DNA of 64,000 nucleotides. Origin: Apostichopus japonicus. Its lineage: Eukaryota; Echinodermata; Holothuroidea; Aspidochirotida; Stichopodidae. Positions within the stretch are counted from its first letter, which is position 1. The number at the start of each line of letters is the position of its first letter. The stretch is taken from assembly GCF_037975245.1 (NCBI RefSeq), contig NC_092581.1:5299501-5363500 (forward strand). Reading direction: 5' to 3'. Shown in pieces: positions 16,328 to 28,411 of the stretch. The position numbers were made by a program, and so were the translations under genes. A model generated the notes under the pieces. It did no database searches and had not been told where the DNA came from. It worked only from the letters and a program-made list of their open reading frames with translations.

Positions 16328-17124
16328 GATACAAGCTATCAGCAGCTACAGTTGTCAAGTTATCAAGATAACTACAGTTACTGTTATCAAGTTATACAAG
16401 CTATCATCAGCTATAGTTATCAAGATAACTACAGCTACAGTTATCAAGTTATGAAGATAACTACAGCTACAGATATCAAGTAATCAAGAAAGATTCAAGA
16501 TAACTACAGCTACTGTTATCAAGTTATCAAGATAACTACAGCCATCAAGTTATACAAGCTATCAGCAGCTATCAGCAGCTACAGTTATCAAGTTATCAAG
16601 ATAACTACAGCTACAGTTATCAAGTTATCAAGATAACTACAGCGATCAAGTTATACAAGCTATCAGCAGCTACGGTTATCAAGTTATCAAGATAACTTCA
16701 GCGATCAAGTTATACAAGCTATCAGCAGCTATCAGCAGCTACAGTTATCAAGTTATCAAGATAACTACAGCTACTGTTATCAAGTTATCAAGATAACTAC
16801 AGCGATCAAGTTATACAAGCTATCAGCAGCTACGGTTATCAAGTTATCAAGATAACTTCAGCTACAGTTATCAAGTTATCAAGATAACTACAGCTACAGT
16901 TATCAAGTTATCAAGATAACTACAGCTACTGTTATCAAGTTATCAAGATCACTACAGCGATCAAGTTATACAAGCTATCAGCAGCTACGGTTATCAAGTT
17001 ATCAAGATAACTTCAGCTACAGTTATCAAGTTATCAAGATAACTACAGCTACTGTTATCAAGTTATCAAGATAACTACAGCGATCAAGTTATACAAGCTA
17101 TCAGCAGCAACAGCAGCTACAGTT
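16328..17124. repeat. 800-bp GATA-rich minisatellite with higher-order structure
   Basis: The array is built from two alternating modules. One is CTACAGTTATCAAGTTATC followed by AAGATAACTACAG, and the other is GATCAAGTTATACAAGC followed by TATCAGCAG. They combine into higher-order units of roughly 100-130 bp. Inside a module GTTATC and GATAAC face each other, so every unit can form a small hairpin. Each module also holds several WGATAR-type motifs (TGATAA or AGATAA on one strand or the other). There is no long frame. Confidence 0.95.
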
Positions 17125-17860
17125 TAATATTAGCAACTTTGCAATGAAGCAATGAGAAACAAGCTTTTGTAGAAACTATAACCATGACATTTTAAATACT
17201 GACAAGCTGTCTATTTGACTTGGTAGGTAGTAAATCATTGTCTTCTGATATCGAAACAATGACTCAATATAAACTGAAGCGAGTGTTTAAGCAAGGAATG
17301 GGAGGGACGGGATCGGGGGGTTGGGCGGTAGGGGGAGGGTGGAGTAGGAGACAGACAGTCTTTAAGATGTAAATGATGTATGTAAACTGAATTCATTAAT
17401 GCCTTATTGTAAGCTTAATTGGAGATAAATTTATTTTGGGGTTGATAATAGCGATAACAGCGGGAGAGTATGTTAAACATTCTAAACAGGTTCACATGAG
17501 TTCAAGAAACTTGCCGTGAGTTCGCAATTGGCGTGTGAAATGTGCAGCAAGGAATCTCTCTACTAAGCCATTTGGCTTTCTAGTTGAGATGAACCTCCAT
17601 CTCTGTCTGACAAAGAAGACAGTTAATATGCTTGCTCTCTGCTTTCACCTCTCTATGTGTAAATAGGATCATTTATTGTCATATATTGTGATACAACAGC
17701 GAAAGAGAAAAGCTTTTAGTCCATAAAATGTGATTTTTGTTTAAGTTATTATGAAGCCGATGATGTTGATAGTAGCGATGGTGACGACGTCGTCTTTAAT
17801 TGCTTTTCTCTGCGCTATTGCAAAGACCGTGGCTGTTAAGCATTCAACGTTGATCAATAA
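17125..17860. other. non-coding stretch with a G4-type run
   Basis: No gene recognised. At 17300-17339 there are at least five GGG-or-longer runs with short loops, a G-quadruplex candidate on the + strand. Confidence 0.5.
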
Positions 17861-18207
17861 ATGGAGTGCATTGCCATAATGTTACCCTGGATAGCCTCTC
17901 TGCAGTTTCGTTTCATACAACTAGTCAAATTTGGAAGGAAAGGTTTAACATCCTCAAAGCTATTGACTGATAAGAAAATTCAAGCAAATGATGTCTTGAG
18001 GCAAGGCATTGTCCTCCAAAAGAAGGAAGAAAAAAAGGTGCTTAAAATACAACCTGTCGAACGTTGAACATTTCAGGTAAACAAATTGACATTGATGTCC
18101 TTAAAATTTGCGACCATTTAAGGTGTATCGTGTTGAATTTCACCGACGACAACAATGTAGGAATTGATAGAGTTGACAAGCTTGGACGTTCGCGAAGTAA
18201 GAATTAG
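17861..18207 (+). pseudogene. possible LINE ORF1-like relic
   Basis: A 68-codon frame from 17861 ends in a lysine-rich stretch. About 10 bp before its stop, a second frame opens for some 50 codons to a TAG at about 18205-18207. The second frame ends with a pattern like I-D-R-V-x-K-L-G-R-S-R, preceded by V-L-x-I-C. That resembles the IDR-hRLGR segment of many non-LTR retrotransposon ORF1 proteins. The two pieces are in different frames, so at least one frameshift must be assumed if they belong together. No endonuclease or reverse transcriptase is present. The resemblance is from memory of the motif and is weak. Confidence 0.25.
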
Positions 18208-20984
18208 GCAGGCTCATTTTGAGTTGAGGGCGATCATATACGTTATTAGAGTTTGCATAAATATTGATTGGAAAGCATGAGGTATTGTTTGATGAGGCAG
18301 ATATCTACCTGTTTGTGAAAGACTGTACCTCCGGCCAGGGAGGAACTATGTCACACGTTAACTAAAATGACAGTATAGTTGATTGAAGTTGTTAGTTTCG
18401 ATAAATGAAGGATGTTAGGACAACTGCTGTCATGATACGGTTAGGTTATATGTAGTTGAGATAATACTGCACTACAACGATTTTTGAATCGGTCAAGAGA
18501 ATCTGGCTCCTTGAGGAATTAAAATAACCCACCATCGAATGGAGTGGCTTGCTTTAATTTCAGTTTCTTCTGCAAATGGGTGACAAAGATGAGCGTGAAT
18601 TCATAAATGCATGCATGGTCAAATGCGATAACTACAACCTCACATCAATTATAGTGCATAGGAGGGATATAAGGCTTGTGTAATTTTACACAGAGTTTAA
18701 CATCTTTTCCACTCATGTTCACCCGACTGGACCGCGGTACATTCTAGCGAACCACTGTTCGTGTCGTCACTACCAATGTTCTAAGTTACATGAGATAAAA
18801 TTTGTAAAAATAATTTTAATCTATCATTTGCTATCATTTTAGGCAATCAAGTTACCAGTCTCCACCGTAGCTCTGCACGTACAGAGTCAATAACAATTAT
18901 ATGCTACCAGTAAGAGATACTTGTACTCAGCAGTTGGCTGAATTCGACAAAGTACACCAATATACTTTAATATTCAATCGAGGATGATTATAAAACGTAT
19001 GAGGAGCTGCCTAGCTAGCTGAACGACTCCTTGTCTTCACTCAATCCGGAGGAATAAGGTTTTTCTTTTCTTTATACGCTTTTAAGAAGGGATCATGTTA
19101 CTAAGACTGGTGACAGGTGCTAATTTGCGTGAGGAATGTATGTGGTATCAGTTACGCGAAGTCACGCGCGACAGAGCTATGTTTGTTTAGTAGCGGCTTT
19201 GAGAGATCATGGACAGGCCTTCCGAACTAGTTGATAAAGAGCGAAATTATATAATTCATAACTGCTAATATGGCATCGCTGAAAAGGAAGAGTGAAACTT
19301 TTGAGACAGCGAAGGAACAACATTTCCTTCACAATATTGCACAATATTACTAGCACATTTATGTACGATACCCATCATATTACGTAAAGCTATTTCAGGA
19401 CTTTCCACATTTGTATTCTTGTTCGAAAGTGTGGCTGTTTATGTTCATCGCATATAAAAATGTTCAAATTTATCGGCATCTTAGAAATGTAACGTTCATG
19501 ATACTTCACGTCTCCTTATTTAGCCTGAACAGATAATGGTCTATATTTGTGCCGACAGTTTGTGCCTGGAAAAAAATTCAGAAGGCCCCAATTTTTTACT
19601 TTGTTCATATATATATTTCGTAATTGATGCTTTTCATTTTGACGTGGATTTGGGGTGACAGTATAGGGGAAATGCATTTCGTGTCAAGACATAAAAAAAA
19701 TAAAAAAAATAAAAAAAATGAAAATGGTAATTACTAGATCCCTTTGGGTTCTCTGACATTGGAAACAAGTGAATATCATTATATATATTAAATTGGACCG
19801 ATTGTTTCTTTCCTCCGGTTCTTACTTTTTGGAGTAGGGGAGGGAGTGGGAGAGAGAGGGGAGGGGTGTCATTAACTTCACGTGCGGGTATAGTAAAGGA
19901 TTACATTCATTTTGATATGTTGCAAACACGATTTTACCTCCAGGTTGTATTTATGTTCCACTTTTTTGGTTTAGAAATGACTATATAAGCATCTGACGCC
20001 CATTAGTTAGTGCATGTAGCTAGGCTACGTAGACTAACACACATACCATAAGGCCAGTTCCTTACAGTAGATGTAATACAAAAGTGCCCTATAGTCATCC
20101 GTTGTATAAGAAGAAGAAATTAAAATTGCAAGAGCACATGTAAGAACTTAAGAACTTACTAGTTTATATCATTGTCTCAGTAGGTTCATAGAATTATATA
20201 ACAGAAATGATGATAACTAACATATACCGTGCCTTTATACCGTGATCGTAAATTAAGCGGCGCCTGTCCGAGGCAAAACGTCCCATCGCGCCCAGGCTTA
20301 CCCTTAGGCCCACTTCACGACTTACTTTAATATTATAACGTACATTTTCTCTTATATTTTTGTACTTTCTCTTTTCAAATATAAGATCTGAACAGTGGTA
20401 AACAGCAAATCGTATTGAAGTTTGATATTAGAACAAGGCCATCCGATGTTATTACTTACTATTTTGAGAATACCAAAATCATATATGTGGATCTAAGTTC
20501 TAGGACGTCAATTCTTACATTTAAAGGTAAATAACTCGTATAAGAAAGCATGTCTAACGTTTAAGCAAAGCTTGTTCCAATCTATTCGAAAGTGCATATC
20601 CATCAAATAAACTCGAAACTCTGTGGATATAGAAGGACAACAATATTGAAAGTTATTCCCATGTCACCTTTGCTATTCTTTCGCGGAATGAATTTAAAAG
20701 TAAAATTAGGTATTGAGGCGATCGGAATTTAACAACTTTTCATCAGAATATTTAAGAGTGTATCACACAGCAGGACAGATATTCCCCGAATACGTATTAA
20801 AATACAAAGCCCGGCAGTTTTCCGTTTAAATAGACAATTTGAACGACTCGAATGCCTTCAAATTTGCAATTTAAATTTTTCATAAAAATCTTTGTTTTCG
20901 AAATTGAGATCTCTTCACGTGTGTTGTGTACGTCATTGGCGGACTGCAGGATCGCATCACGCTTCGAACAAATACAGATAAACA
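18208..20984. other. non-coding stretch, nothing recognised
   Basis: AT-rich DNA with an (AAAAAAAT)n-like tract near 19688-19720 and a G-rich purine tract near 19836-19867. No exon is supported. Confidence 0.5.
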
Positions 20985-21058
20985 TATGGACGGATGAATG
21001 GACGGACGGACAGACGGGTGGACGTATGGATGGATTGACAGACCGACAGACAGACAAA
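20985..21058. repeat. degenerate GGAC/GACA microsatellite
   Basis: An imperfect run of GGAC, GGAT, GACA and similar tetramers. It keeps short frames open on both strands, but these are repeat artefacts. Confidence 0.8.
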
Positions 21059-24000
21059 TATATCCAGAGATCGATAGAGAAAATGAGAATAATTACTTTT
21101 GTAAATATTGTAATTCATTGTACCATTTAACACGTATGTCGTGTACAACTTTTTTACGTTCAATTTTTTGTTGCTATTGTTCTTGAACAAATCATGAAAT
21201 GTAAAGCAATTTTGAGAACTAGGGAATTACATGACAATGTTGTTCAAACTTCATTATTACTTCAACGTTGTACACTAATGGTAAATTAAACATTAGTTAT
21301 TTCATGGACATTTGAACAGTTGCATTGTTAATTAAAGTAACATTTTTTGTTGTTAAAACATTAAACCTACAAAATCTGTACTTCATTTTCGAACTGTATT
21401 TTTTGTAATTACATGGACTGCTAGTACTTCTCAGAATTGCATGCATCGTCACTCGTGGAACGAAATATTGCATTCGTTGATATTGTAACTGACATGTATA
21501 CATCTCTTTTTTGTGGGGGGGGGGGCATAATAGAAATCTTTTTCCTGCATGAAAACACACCAGAGACTATATTATTCTCATACCAAATGTAATAATAATC
21601 AACGAATATATAGAACATTAATTCCATTAACCTTCAAATGTCAATTGACAATATATTCTGATCTCGTTATTCTCTGCTAAGGGGTTATAAAGTATAGCCT
21701 TCCAATACTGACCTTAAATCAAATATGGCTACCAATTAATGATTTCAGGGCATGCAAGCGCATTAACGTCACTAGAGGTCAGCAGAAGATGGTTTCTCTT
21801 ATACCGTGGTGACTATTTCATTATTTTATTATAAACTACGCCACGTCTTTAAATTTATTAAAGATCTGGAACCTAGTATATTACCAAGAAATCCTTCCAT
21901 TCAAAATGGTAAGGTTATCGATCTATAAATACACCCCAATAAATCGCGTCAAGGTTGAAATTTACTTCAACTTAACAATAACAATGAGCAGTCTAACTTG
22001 CACTGTCTTATGTCTTTCATTATTGTAGTAACGACCAATAGTAGATTCCATGAGAAGCAATTCGATAATTAAATGAAGTAAACCAGCACGTTTCTAATAC
22101 TGACGTCATCAAACAGTGGAAGAGAGAGTCTTGCTGGACATCAATGCAATCAAAGACAACTAATTAATGACATGGCTTCCTATCTTGGATCGACTGATCA
22201 GACTTATAATTCGTGCATATGGTATATATATCAGATAGAAGTTTCTATACATATAGCTTGTTGTGGATTGAGGACGCTGTCACCGACATAAATCACTGTC
22301 CGTAGCCAGATAGGGATCCGTAGAGAGGTGGGGGGAGGGGTCCACCTTCTAAAGTTTGTTAGCTATAGAAAAACATAATTACAAATACAAATATGTAATA
22401 TGTTAACAGTGCGGATACTCCCGATAATGCATTCCCTCCCCCTCCCTTGGCGGCTTTAACATCTTTAGTTGCACACAAGTAATGTTACTACGCGACCTTG
22501 CATGTTGGAAATATCTGCGTAAATTGGTCCATCTTGTATACAGTTAAGTTGTAGAATGTAGAGAGAGTTGAAGCTGTTATGATTTTTAAAAAAACACTAT
22601 TGATCTGAAATAATTTGATACAGGTGTTGCTGAGCCTATAATTTCAATCTCAGAATTCGGGTCGGAAGTGGATTTGGCAGAATTACAAACTTTCCGTTTT
22701 GTACCCTTTTTTTTCGGTTCCAGTATATCTAAGATCTTCTTCGCAGGCAATCCCATACATATTTAACTATAAAGGTGGATGAAAACACGTTTATAAACAG
22801 TTTGACTCAGTACGTTGAAGTATAACTCAGTCGTATGGTATACGTGTTAGCAATACCCCACTACCACCAGTTCTTACTTTCTCTAGTGTTGTCATATACT
22901 CACTACCTCCTGCTCAGAGTCCTATAAATTACCCATACACAAGTTTCGTCTTCATTCCTATGCAACTTTACAATATCTTAAATACCACATGACTATCTTA
23001 AGAAACGACCCCCCCCCCCCCACCACCACCACCCTTCATACCTGTTTACATTTGAATCGGCTTGCCATATGAGTCTATTGTATTAATATGTACTAATAGA
23101 AAGTTTGTCGTAGGCTGGCTAGACAATATTATCAACCAGCAACTTTTTGTAAACATTTTAAGGCGAACCTACAACATAAGAGAAAGTGCACGTATATAGA
23201 CTATGTTTGCTATTGGATTAACGTATATATGTCCATATATGCTCGTGCGTTATAAATGTATCCAATTTCGTCTATATTGGTTTCGTTATCAGCTCATTCT
23301 TTCACGTACTATATGTTTGAGATATTGAACTCTATAGACAATTGAACGTAAATGGTACTAAAATTGTTGTCCGTCTCAGATTTCTTGAGGCACTGAACAA
23401 TGGGTTAGTGTCATTTGCAGAGGGTACAAGAGGATAGAAAATGGCAAATTTCGGGGTGGTAATTAAAAACTATTGTGTGAACTGAAAGTGTGTAAACCTT
23501 AGCCCGATGGACATCAAATTTGTTGGATGTAGTATGATCGACTAAGGCTGTGAAGTCTCCACGAGTGACGACTTCAGAGGAATTTTCATTACGTCAGTTC
23601 CAAAGTGGTTGCAACTGTTGGACTCATTTAGGAAGTCAGTCTTTTTAATGTTTCTTCCCCGTTTCATTATGGACAAATTTCAATGGTCACATGGTCTCTG
23701 GACGTCAAAGGTTGAAAACGTGCTCTACTGAGTTTGCGCAGAGGAGTATTTGGAAAGTAATCTTAAAAACGTAAGCTCAGTGGAACTCAAACTTGATGTG
23801 TCTTTGCCTACATGGACATTGACCACTGAGCATGCGTGAGTGATGACGACTTAGGGTAAGTTATCGGGAAGTACATAAATTGGCAATGTGCCAACAAATG
23901 ACATCGCCAATGTAATAAATGAAACTTCAAATGTTCGTTTAGCATTAATTAGACAGATACTTATCTCAAAAACCTGTTCGTGGTCTCGAAAGGAAATTAG

Positions 24001-24484
24001 CTATAAATTTATAATCATATTTTTTATTTGTTTGATTAATAAATAATATGGCGGTGACTTAAATGTACTAGTAAGGCATATATTGTGAACAGGGTAGGTT
24101 TGCTGACATTGTTCTACTGTGCCGTCATTAAGGATCACCATTTAGCTTTAGTTGCGTCAGTATAAGTCACGGTATGTCTACGGACAGTTTTAGAGAACTC
24201 CCAATCACCAAACTGTACTACAATTGTAAACATGTTTCGAATGATATATCATAACTGTACTCAGTTTTTAATTTACATCGTGAAGCAATCAAGTCAGATT
24301 CAGAATCATATCAGAAGGTTTCTATTGGCTGTTGACCCTTTTTGCTGAGATTTCTGTTTTTCATTTATTTGTTGTCGCGACACAAAGTCAAATTATTTCA
24401 TGCAAGTTCAGATTAAGCAACCACGCATTGCGTTACTTACATACCCTTCTTTTTTTCCGAAGCCTTAGATCAAATTATACAGTT
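21059..24484. other. non-coding stretch, nothing coding recognised
   Basis: Contains poly-G or poly-C runs near 21517 and 23010. A moderately GC-richer segment at 23400-23880 has no open frame of note. No splice-supported exon was found. Confidence 0.5.
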
Positions 24485-25640
<1,156 letters not shown>

Positions 25641-25895
25641 TCACAAATTGAAATGAATTCGGCGAACAGATCGCTTTAGTGAGACGGATGAAGAATCGTG
25701 CTGGGCAATTTTGTTGCCGTTGCAGGTCTGTCTCTTATAGTGAATCCATGTGTGGTTTATATAGTATGCGGTGACATGATACCTCGCCGCCAATCCAAGC
25801 AGATGTTTTTTTTGTAGCATCGTACTACGTAATATTGGATATTGGGAAATGCAAGCGACTAGGAAGAGCTGGAGCAGTTGCAAACAACTGACCAT
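25641..25895 (-). CDS. candidate small secreted peptide precursor (84 aa)
   Basis: I do not recognise this product. The - strand frame starts with an ATG at 25895 that has A at -3 and G at +4. Residues 1-17 form a hydrophobic signal-peptide-like segment rich in Leu, with a plausible cleavage after Ser17. The rest is hydrophilic, with dibasic pairs at residues 29-30 (KK), 54-55 (KR), 74-75 (KR) and 78-79 (RR). Cleavage there would release a 23-residue His/Tyr-rich segment (31-53), an 18-residue segment starting with Gln (56-73) and a C-terminal pentapeptide IHFNL. No glycine precedes the dibasic sites, so amidation is not predicted. The segment looks richer in G+C than its surroundings. It could also be a chance frame or one exon of a larger gene. 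Confidence 0.33.
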   Translation of the reverse strand: MVSCLQLLQLFLVACISQYPILRSTMLQKKHLLGLAARYHVTAYYINHTWIHYKRQTCNGNKIAQHDSSSVSLKRSVRRIHFNL

Positions 25896-27023
25896 TCTGC
25901 AATGCTGCTGGATACGACGACGAAGCTCAGCTTTGCGTGGGTCTTATAGTTTTGGAAAGTTAATTCACTGGTTGTAGTGTCACTAGTTGGATTGACATTA
26001 ACAGGCAGCGTACGATTATTTCAAAGAGCCAATGACCTCTTGCGGAGTATATAAAAAAAAATGAGATTTCAATTTATGGAGATATTGTAAGCAATTTGTT
26101 GGATTCGTCTCTCTTTCCAGTATCGGTGTTTATAACTGGATGTCGTGTTTGTTGAAGCATCGTTTTCTCAAGTTTTATAATAACACGGATATAGATCTAC
26201 ATCGAGAGAAGATGTCTTATGTTTGGAATTAAACCGTTTAGGTGGAAACTTGTGCGTCATTTTAACACGTTAACAAAAATCAAAACAAAACAAAAAAGAA
26301 AATTGCTTTTTTGTCTGTGTAGTCTTCTATGCAGTCTCTTTGCGAAGTAATAAATCTCACTCGCTATGTTTATACAAGACTGAGTTAATAATACACTCTG
26401 TGTGTCTTCAAGAAGTTGCATTGTATTCGTATACGCGATATCTGAATGTTTATTCGCAAACTAATCGTTATTGTCACTTAACAGTGATATACACTGCAGA
26501 GGCGTATTAAAATCGGCGTGAATCATCTTCCAATTCAGCAATCAGCAGAGATTTCTGTTTCTTCGTTTTTTTGTTTGTTTTTTTGATATGCTCGAGTTGG
26601 ATGGTATTCAGTAATGGAAGCAGTCTTTATGCTGGTATTGGAATAGAGTAACTGGTTGCGTATTGAACGTCAATAACGAACGAGCTCTCATAGCGTATTC
26701 GAGTGTTGACATTAATATCCTATAGCCTATACATGCAATTGATACTATTTATGCCTATACAGAGAACAGGGAGCTGACTTGCGTTGCAACCGGCCTGGGA
26801 ATATATATGTGATTAATAATCAGATTGCTGGTTAATTATAATTAATATTTTATATCGTGAAAGTTAGGCCTTCGCAGGATCTTTCAATATACGTTTGCTA
26901 TGTGGTATACATTTGAACAAAGACACCGAGCCGCGTATGTTATACCTTATAGTACATACTGATGAAGCAACGCTGGATGATATACTGAATTCTCACGGTG
27001 TGGTATGAAGGCCTATAGGTCTG
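25896..27023. other. intergenic stretch upstream of the 27.2-kb gene
   Basis: No exon recognised. A TATATAAAA sequence on + at about 26049 looks like a TATA box but has no coding frame in a useful position. The region probably separates the small - strand frame from the divergent + strand gene. Confidence 0.4.
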
Positions 27024-27031
27024 TATAAATA
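27024..27031 (+). promoter_or_regulatory. TATA box candidate for the 351-aa gene
   Basis: TATAAATA lies 128 bp upstream of the ATG at 27152. With the usual 25-30 bp spacing, transcription would start near 27055, leaving a 5' leader of about 95 nt. No initiator was identified. Confidence 0.45.
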
Positions 27032-27151
27032 TACATTTCGATTTGCGGGAGATATTTTTTGGGGGACATATTTTCCGATGGTTTGGATATCTGCAGCAAG
27101 GATTTACCTTTTCAAAGTTGTAGAGTAGTTGTAGTCTATACAAGGTGAATA

Positions 27152-28207
27152 ATGTCTGCAAGCATGGATGGGCCGTTCTGTCAGGCCTTAACGATCCATA
27201 CCAAGCAAGTTCCACATTGTGCTCATGGCCGGAACTCGTTGCCTGGGAAACTAATCAACTCTTCACCATCACTTGAATTATCAAATGGGAGATTGTTTAG
27301 ACGGAGAGTCGGTCCGAACTTAACTGTATATGTATCAATTCTTCTATGCACTGAATTGTCTAGAATATTATCGAGTTGGTCTCTGCTGGAACTGACAATG
27401 CCGGTGACGATGTCTTTTGTCTTTCATTTTCTGAGGTGGGCGATATTTCCCTTAGTCATACACTTCATACACTTTTTTCCAATATTTGACTCAAATATGG
27501 ACTCCACGCAAGCTCGATGCCATCATAGCAAAACGTTATGTGCTAAATGGTACGAACGAATCCGTTCTTTTCAACAGACTGTTTGCAGCATGTTAACCTC
27601 TTATGGCCGACCTGTTTACTCAGCTATAAGAAGAACTAAAATACCTCCCTTTGTCTCGCAACGACAAAGGCGGTTTTATTTGTGTGTTTTCTCATCGCGT
27701 TTTCGAAACGATTCACTAAGCAGTTCCAATACCAAGTGCTACACGTCGTCACTAGAAACGTGTAGAAGCCAAGTACCATATATAGTCAACAGGGTAACAA
27801 CGTGTGTACAGTCATTCCCGTGTAATCATCTACTATTATCAGCTACTCTTTTCTTTCTCTCGTCAACTTTCGCTATGGGTGCTTACGTAGACGAGGGTCA
27901 AGCTTACGATCTGTACGACATGAATTCTGATTACAGTATGGAGTCCTCTGCAGCTGTGAATGCCGGTTCTGACAGACAGCCCTTCGGGAAAGAGCCCGGT
28001 TACAAATACTCCTACAACACCCAATTACCACAGAAGGTAATGACAGAAGGTGTCATCATATGTCTTCTAGCAATTACTGCATTCATCAGTCTAGTAGTAT
28101 GGCTCGCCAAGACGAACTTTAAAGAATCCCAGCAAAGAAGAATGAGAAGGGAAGCATCACTTCGCGACAAGACTTTAATATTACAAAGTGAGGATGACAT
28201 TGTATAG
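27152..28207 (+). CDS. unrecognised membrane protein, 351 aa, single long exon
   Basis: No family is recognised. This is by far the longest non-repetitive frame in the window and appears richer in G+C than its surroundings. An in-frame TAA sits directly before the ATG, so the N-terminus cannot extend in this exon. Hydrophobic segments lie at about residues 59-66, 87-112, 226-243 and 299-319. The last is a clear transmembrane helix followed by a basic tail (KTNFKESQQRRMRREASLRD), implying a cytoplasmic C-terminus. Residues 226-241 look like a signal peptide core ending in STFA, followed by an acidic, Tyr-rich stretch (245-262) that suits tyrosine sulfation. The tail has a basophilic kinase site at RREAS and ends in DIV, matching a class III PDZ ligand. 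An acceptor-like CTTTTCAACAG at about 27568-27578 leaves open that only the 3' part is an exon of a spliced gene. Confidence 0.72.
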   Translation: MSASMDGPFCQALTIHTKQVPHCAHGRNSLPGKLINSSPSLELSNGRLFRRRVGPNLTVYVSILLCTELSRILSSWSLLELTMPVTMSFVFHFLRWAIFPLVIHFIHFFPIFDSNMDSTQARCHHSKTLCAKWYERIRSFQQTVCSMLTSYGRPVYSAIRRTKIPPFVSQRQRRFYLCVFSSRFRNDSLSSSNTKCYTSSLETCRSQVPYIVNRVTTCVQSFPCNHLLLSATLFFLSSTFAMGAYVDEGQAYDLYDMNSDYSMESSAAVNAGSDRQPFGKEPGYKYSYNTQLPQKVMTEGVIICLLAITAFISLVVWLAKTNFKESQQRRMRREASLRDKTLILQSEDDIV

Positions 28208-28246
28208 TACAGGATCTTCTGCTTTACATCTTTGTGGAGAGTCAAC

Positions 28247-28252
28247 ATTAAA
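28247..28252 (+). terminator. ATTAAA poly(A) signal of the 351-aa gene
   Basis: The variant signal ATTAAA lies 40 bp after the stop codon, and a GT-rich segment follows at about 28289-28303. Cleavage near 28270 would give a 3' UTR of only about 60 nt. Confidence 0.5.
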
Positions 28253-28338
28253 GGCACGTTATGTAAGGCCTATGCGGTGTTATGCTTCCGTCGTTGTGTG
28301 TGAGTTTAGTGACTATATCTGTGAACGAATGTGGTAGG

Positions 28339-28411
<73 letters not shown>
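28339..28411. repeat. (ACT)n trinucleotide microsatellite
   Basis: About 24 uninterrupted ACT/TAC triplets directly downstream of the 351-aa gene's predicted poly(A) site. The long poly-Tyr translation is an artefact. Confidence 0.97.
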
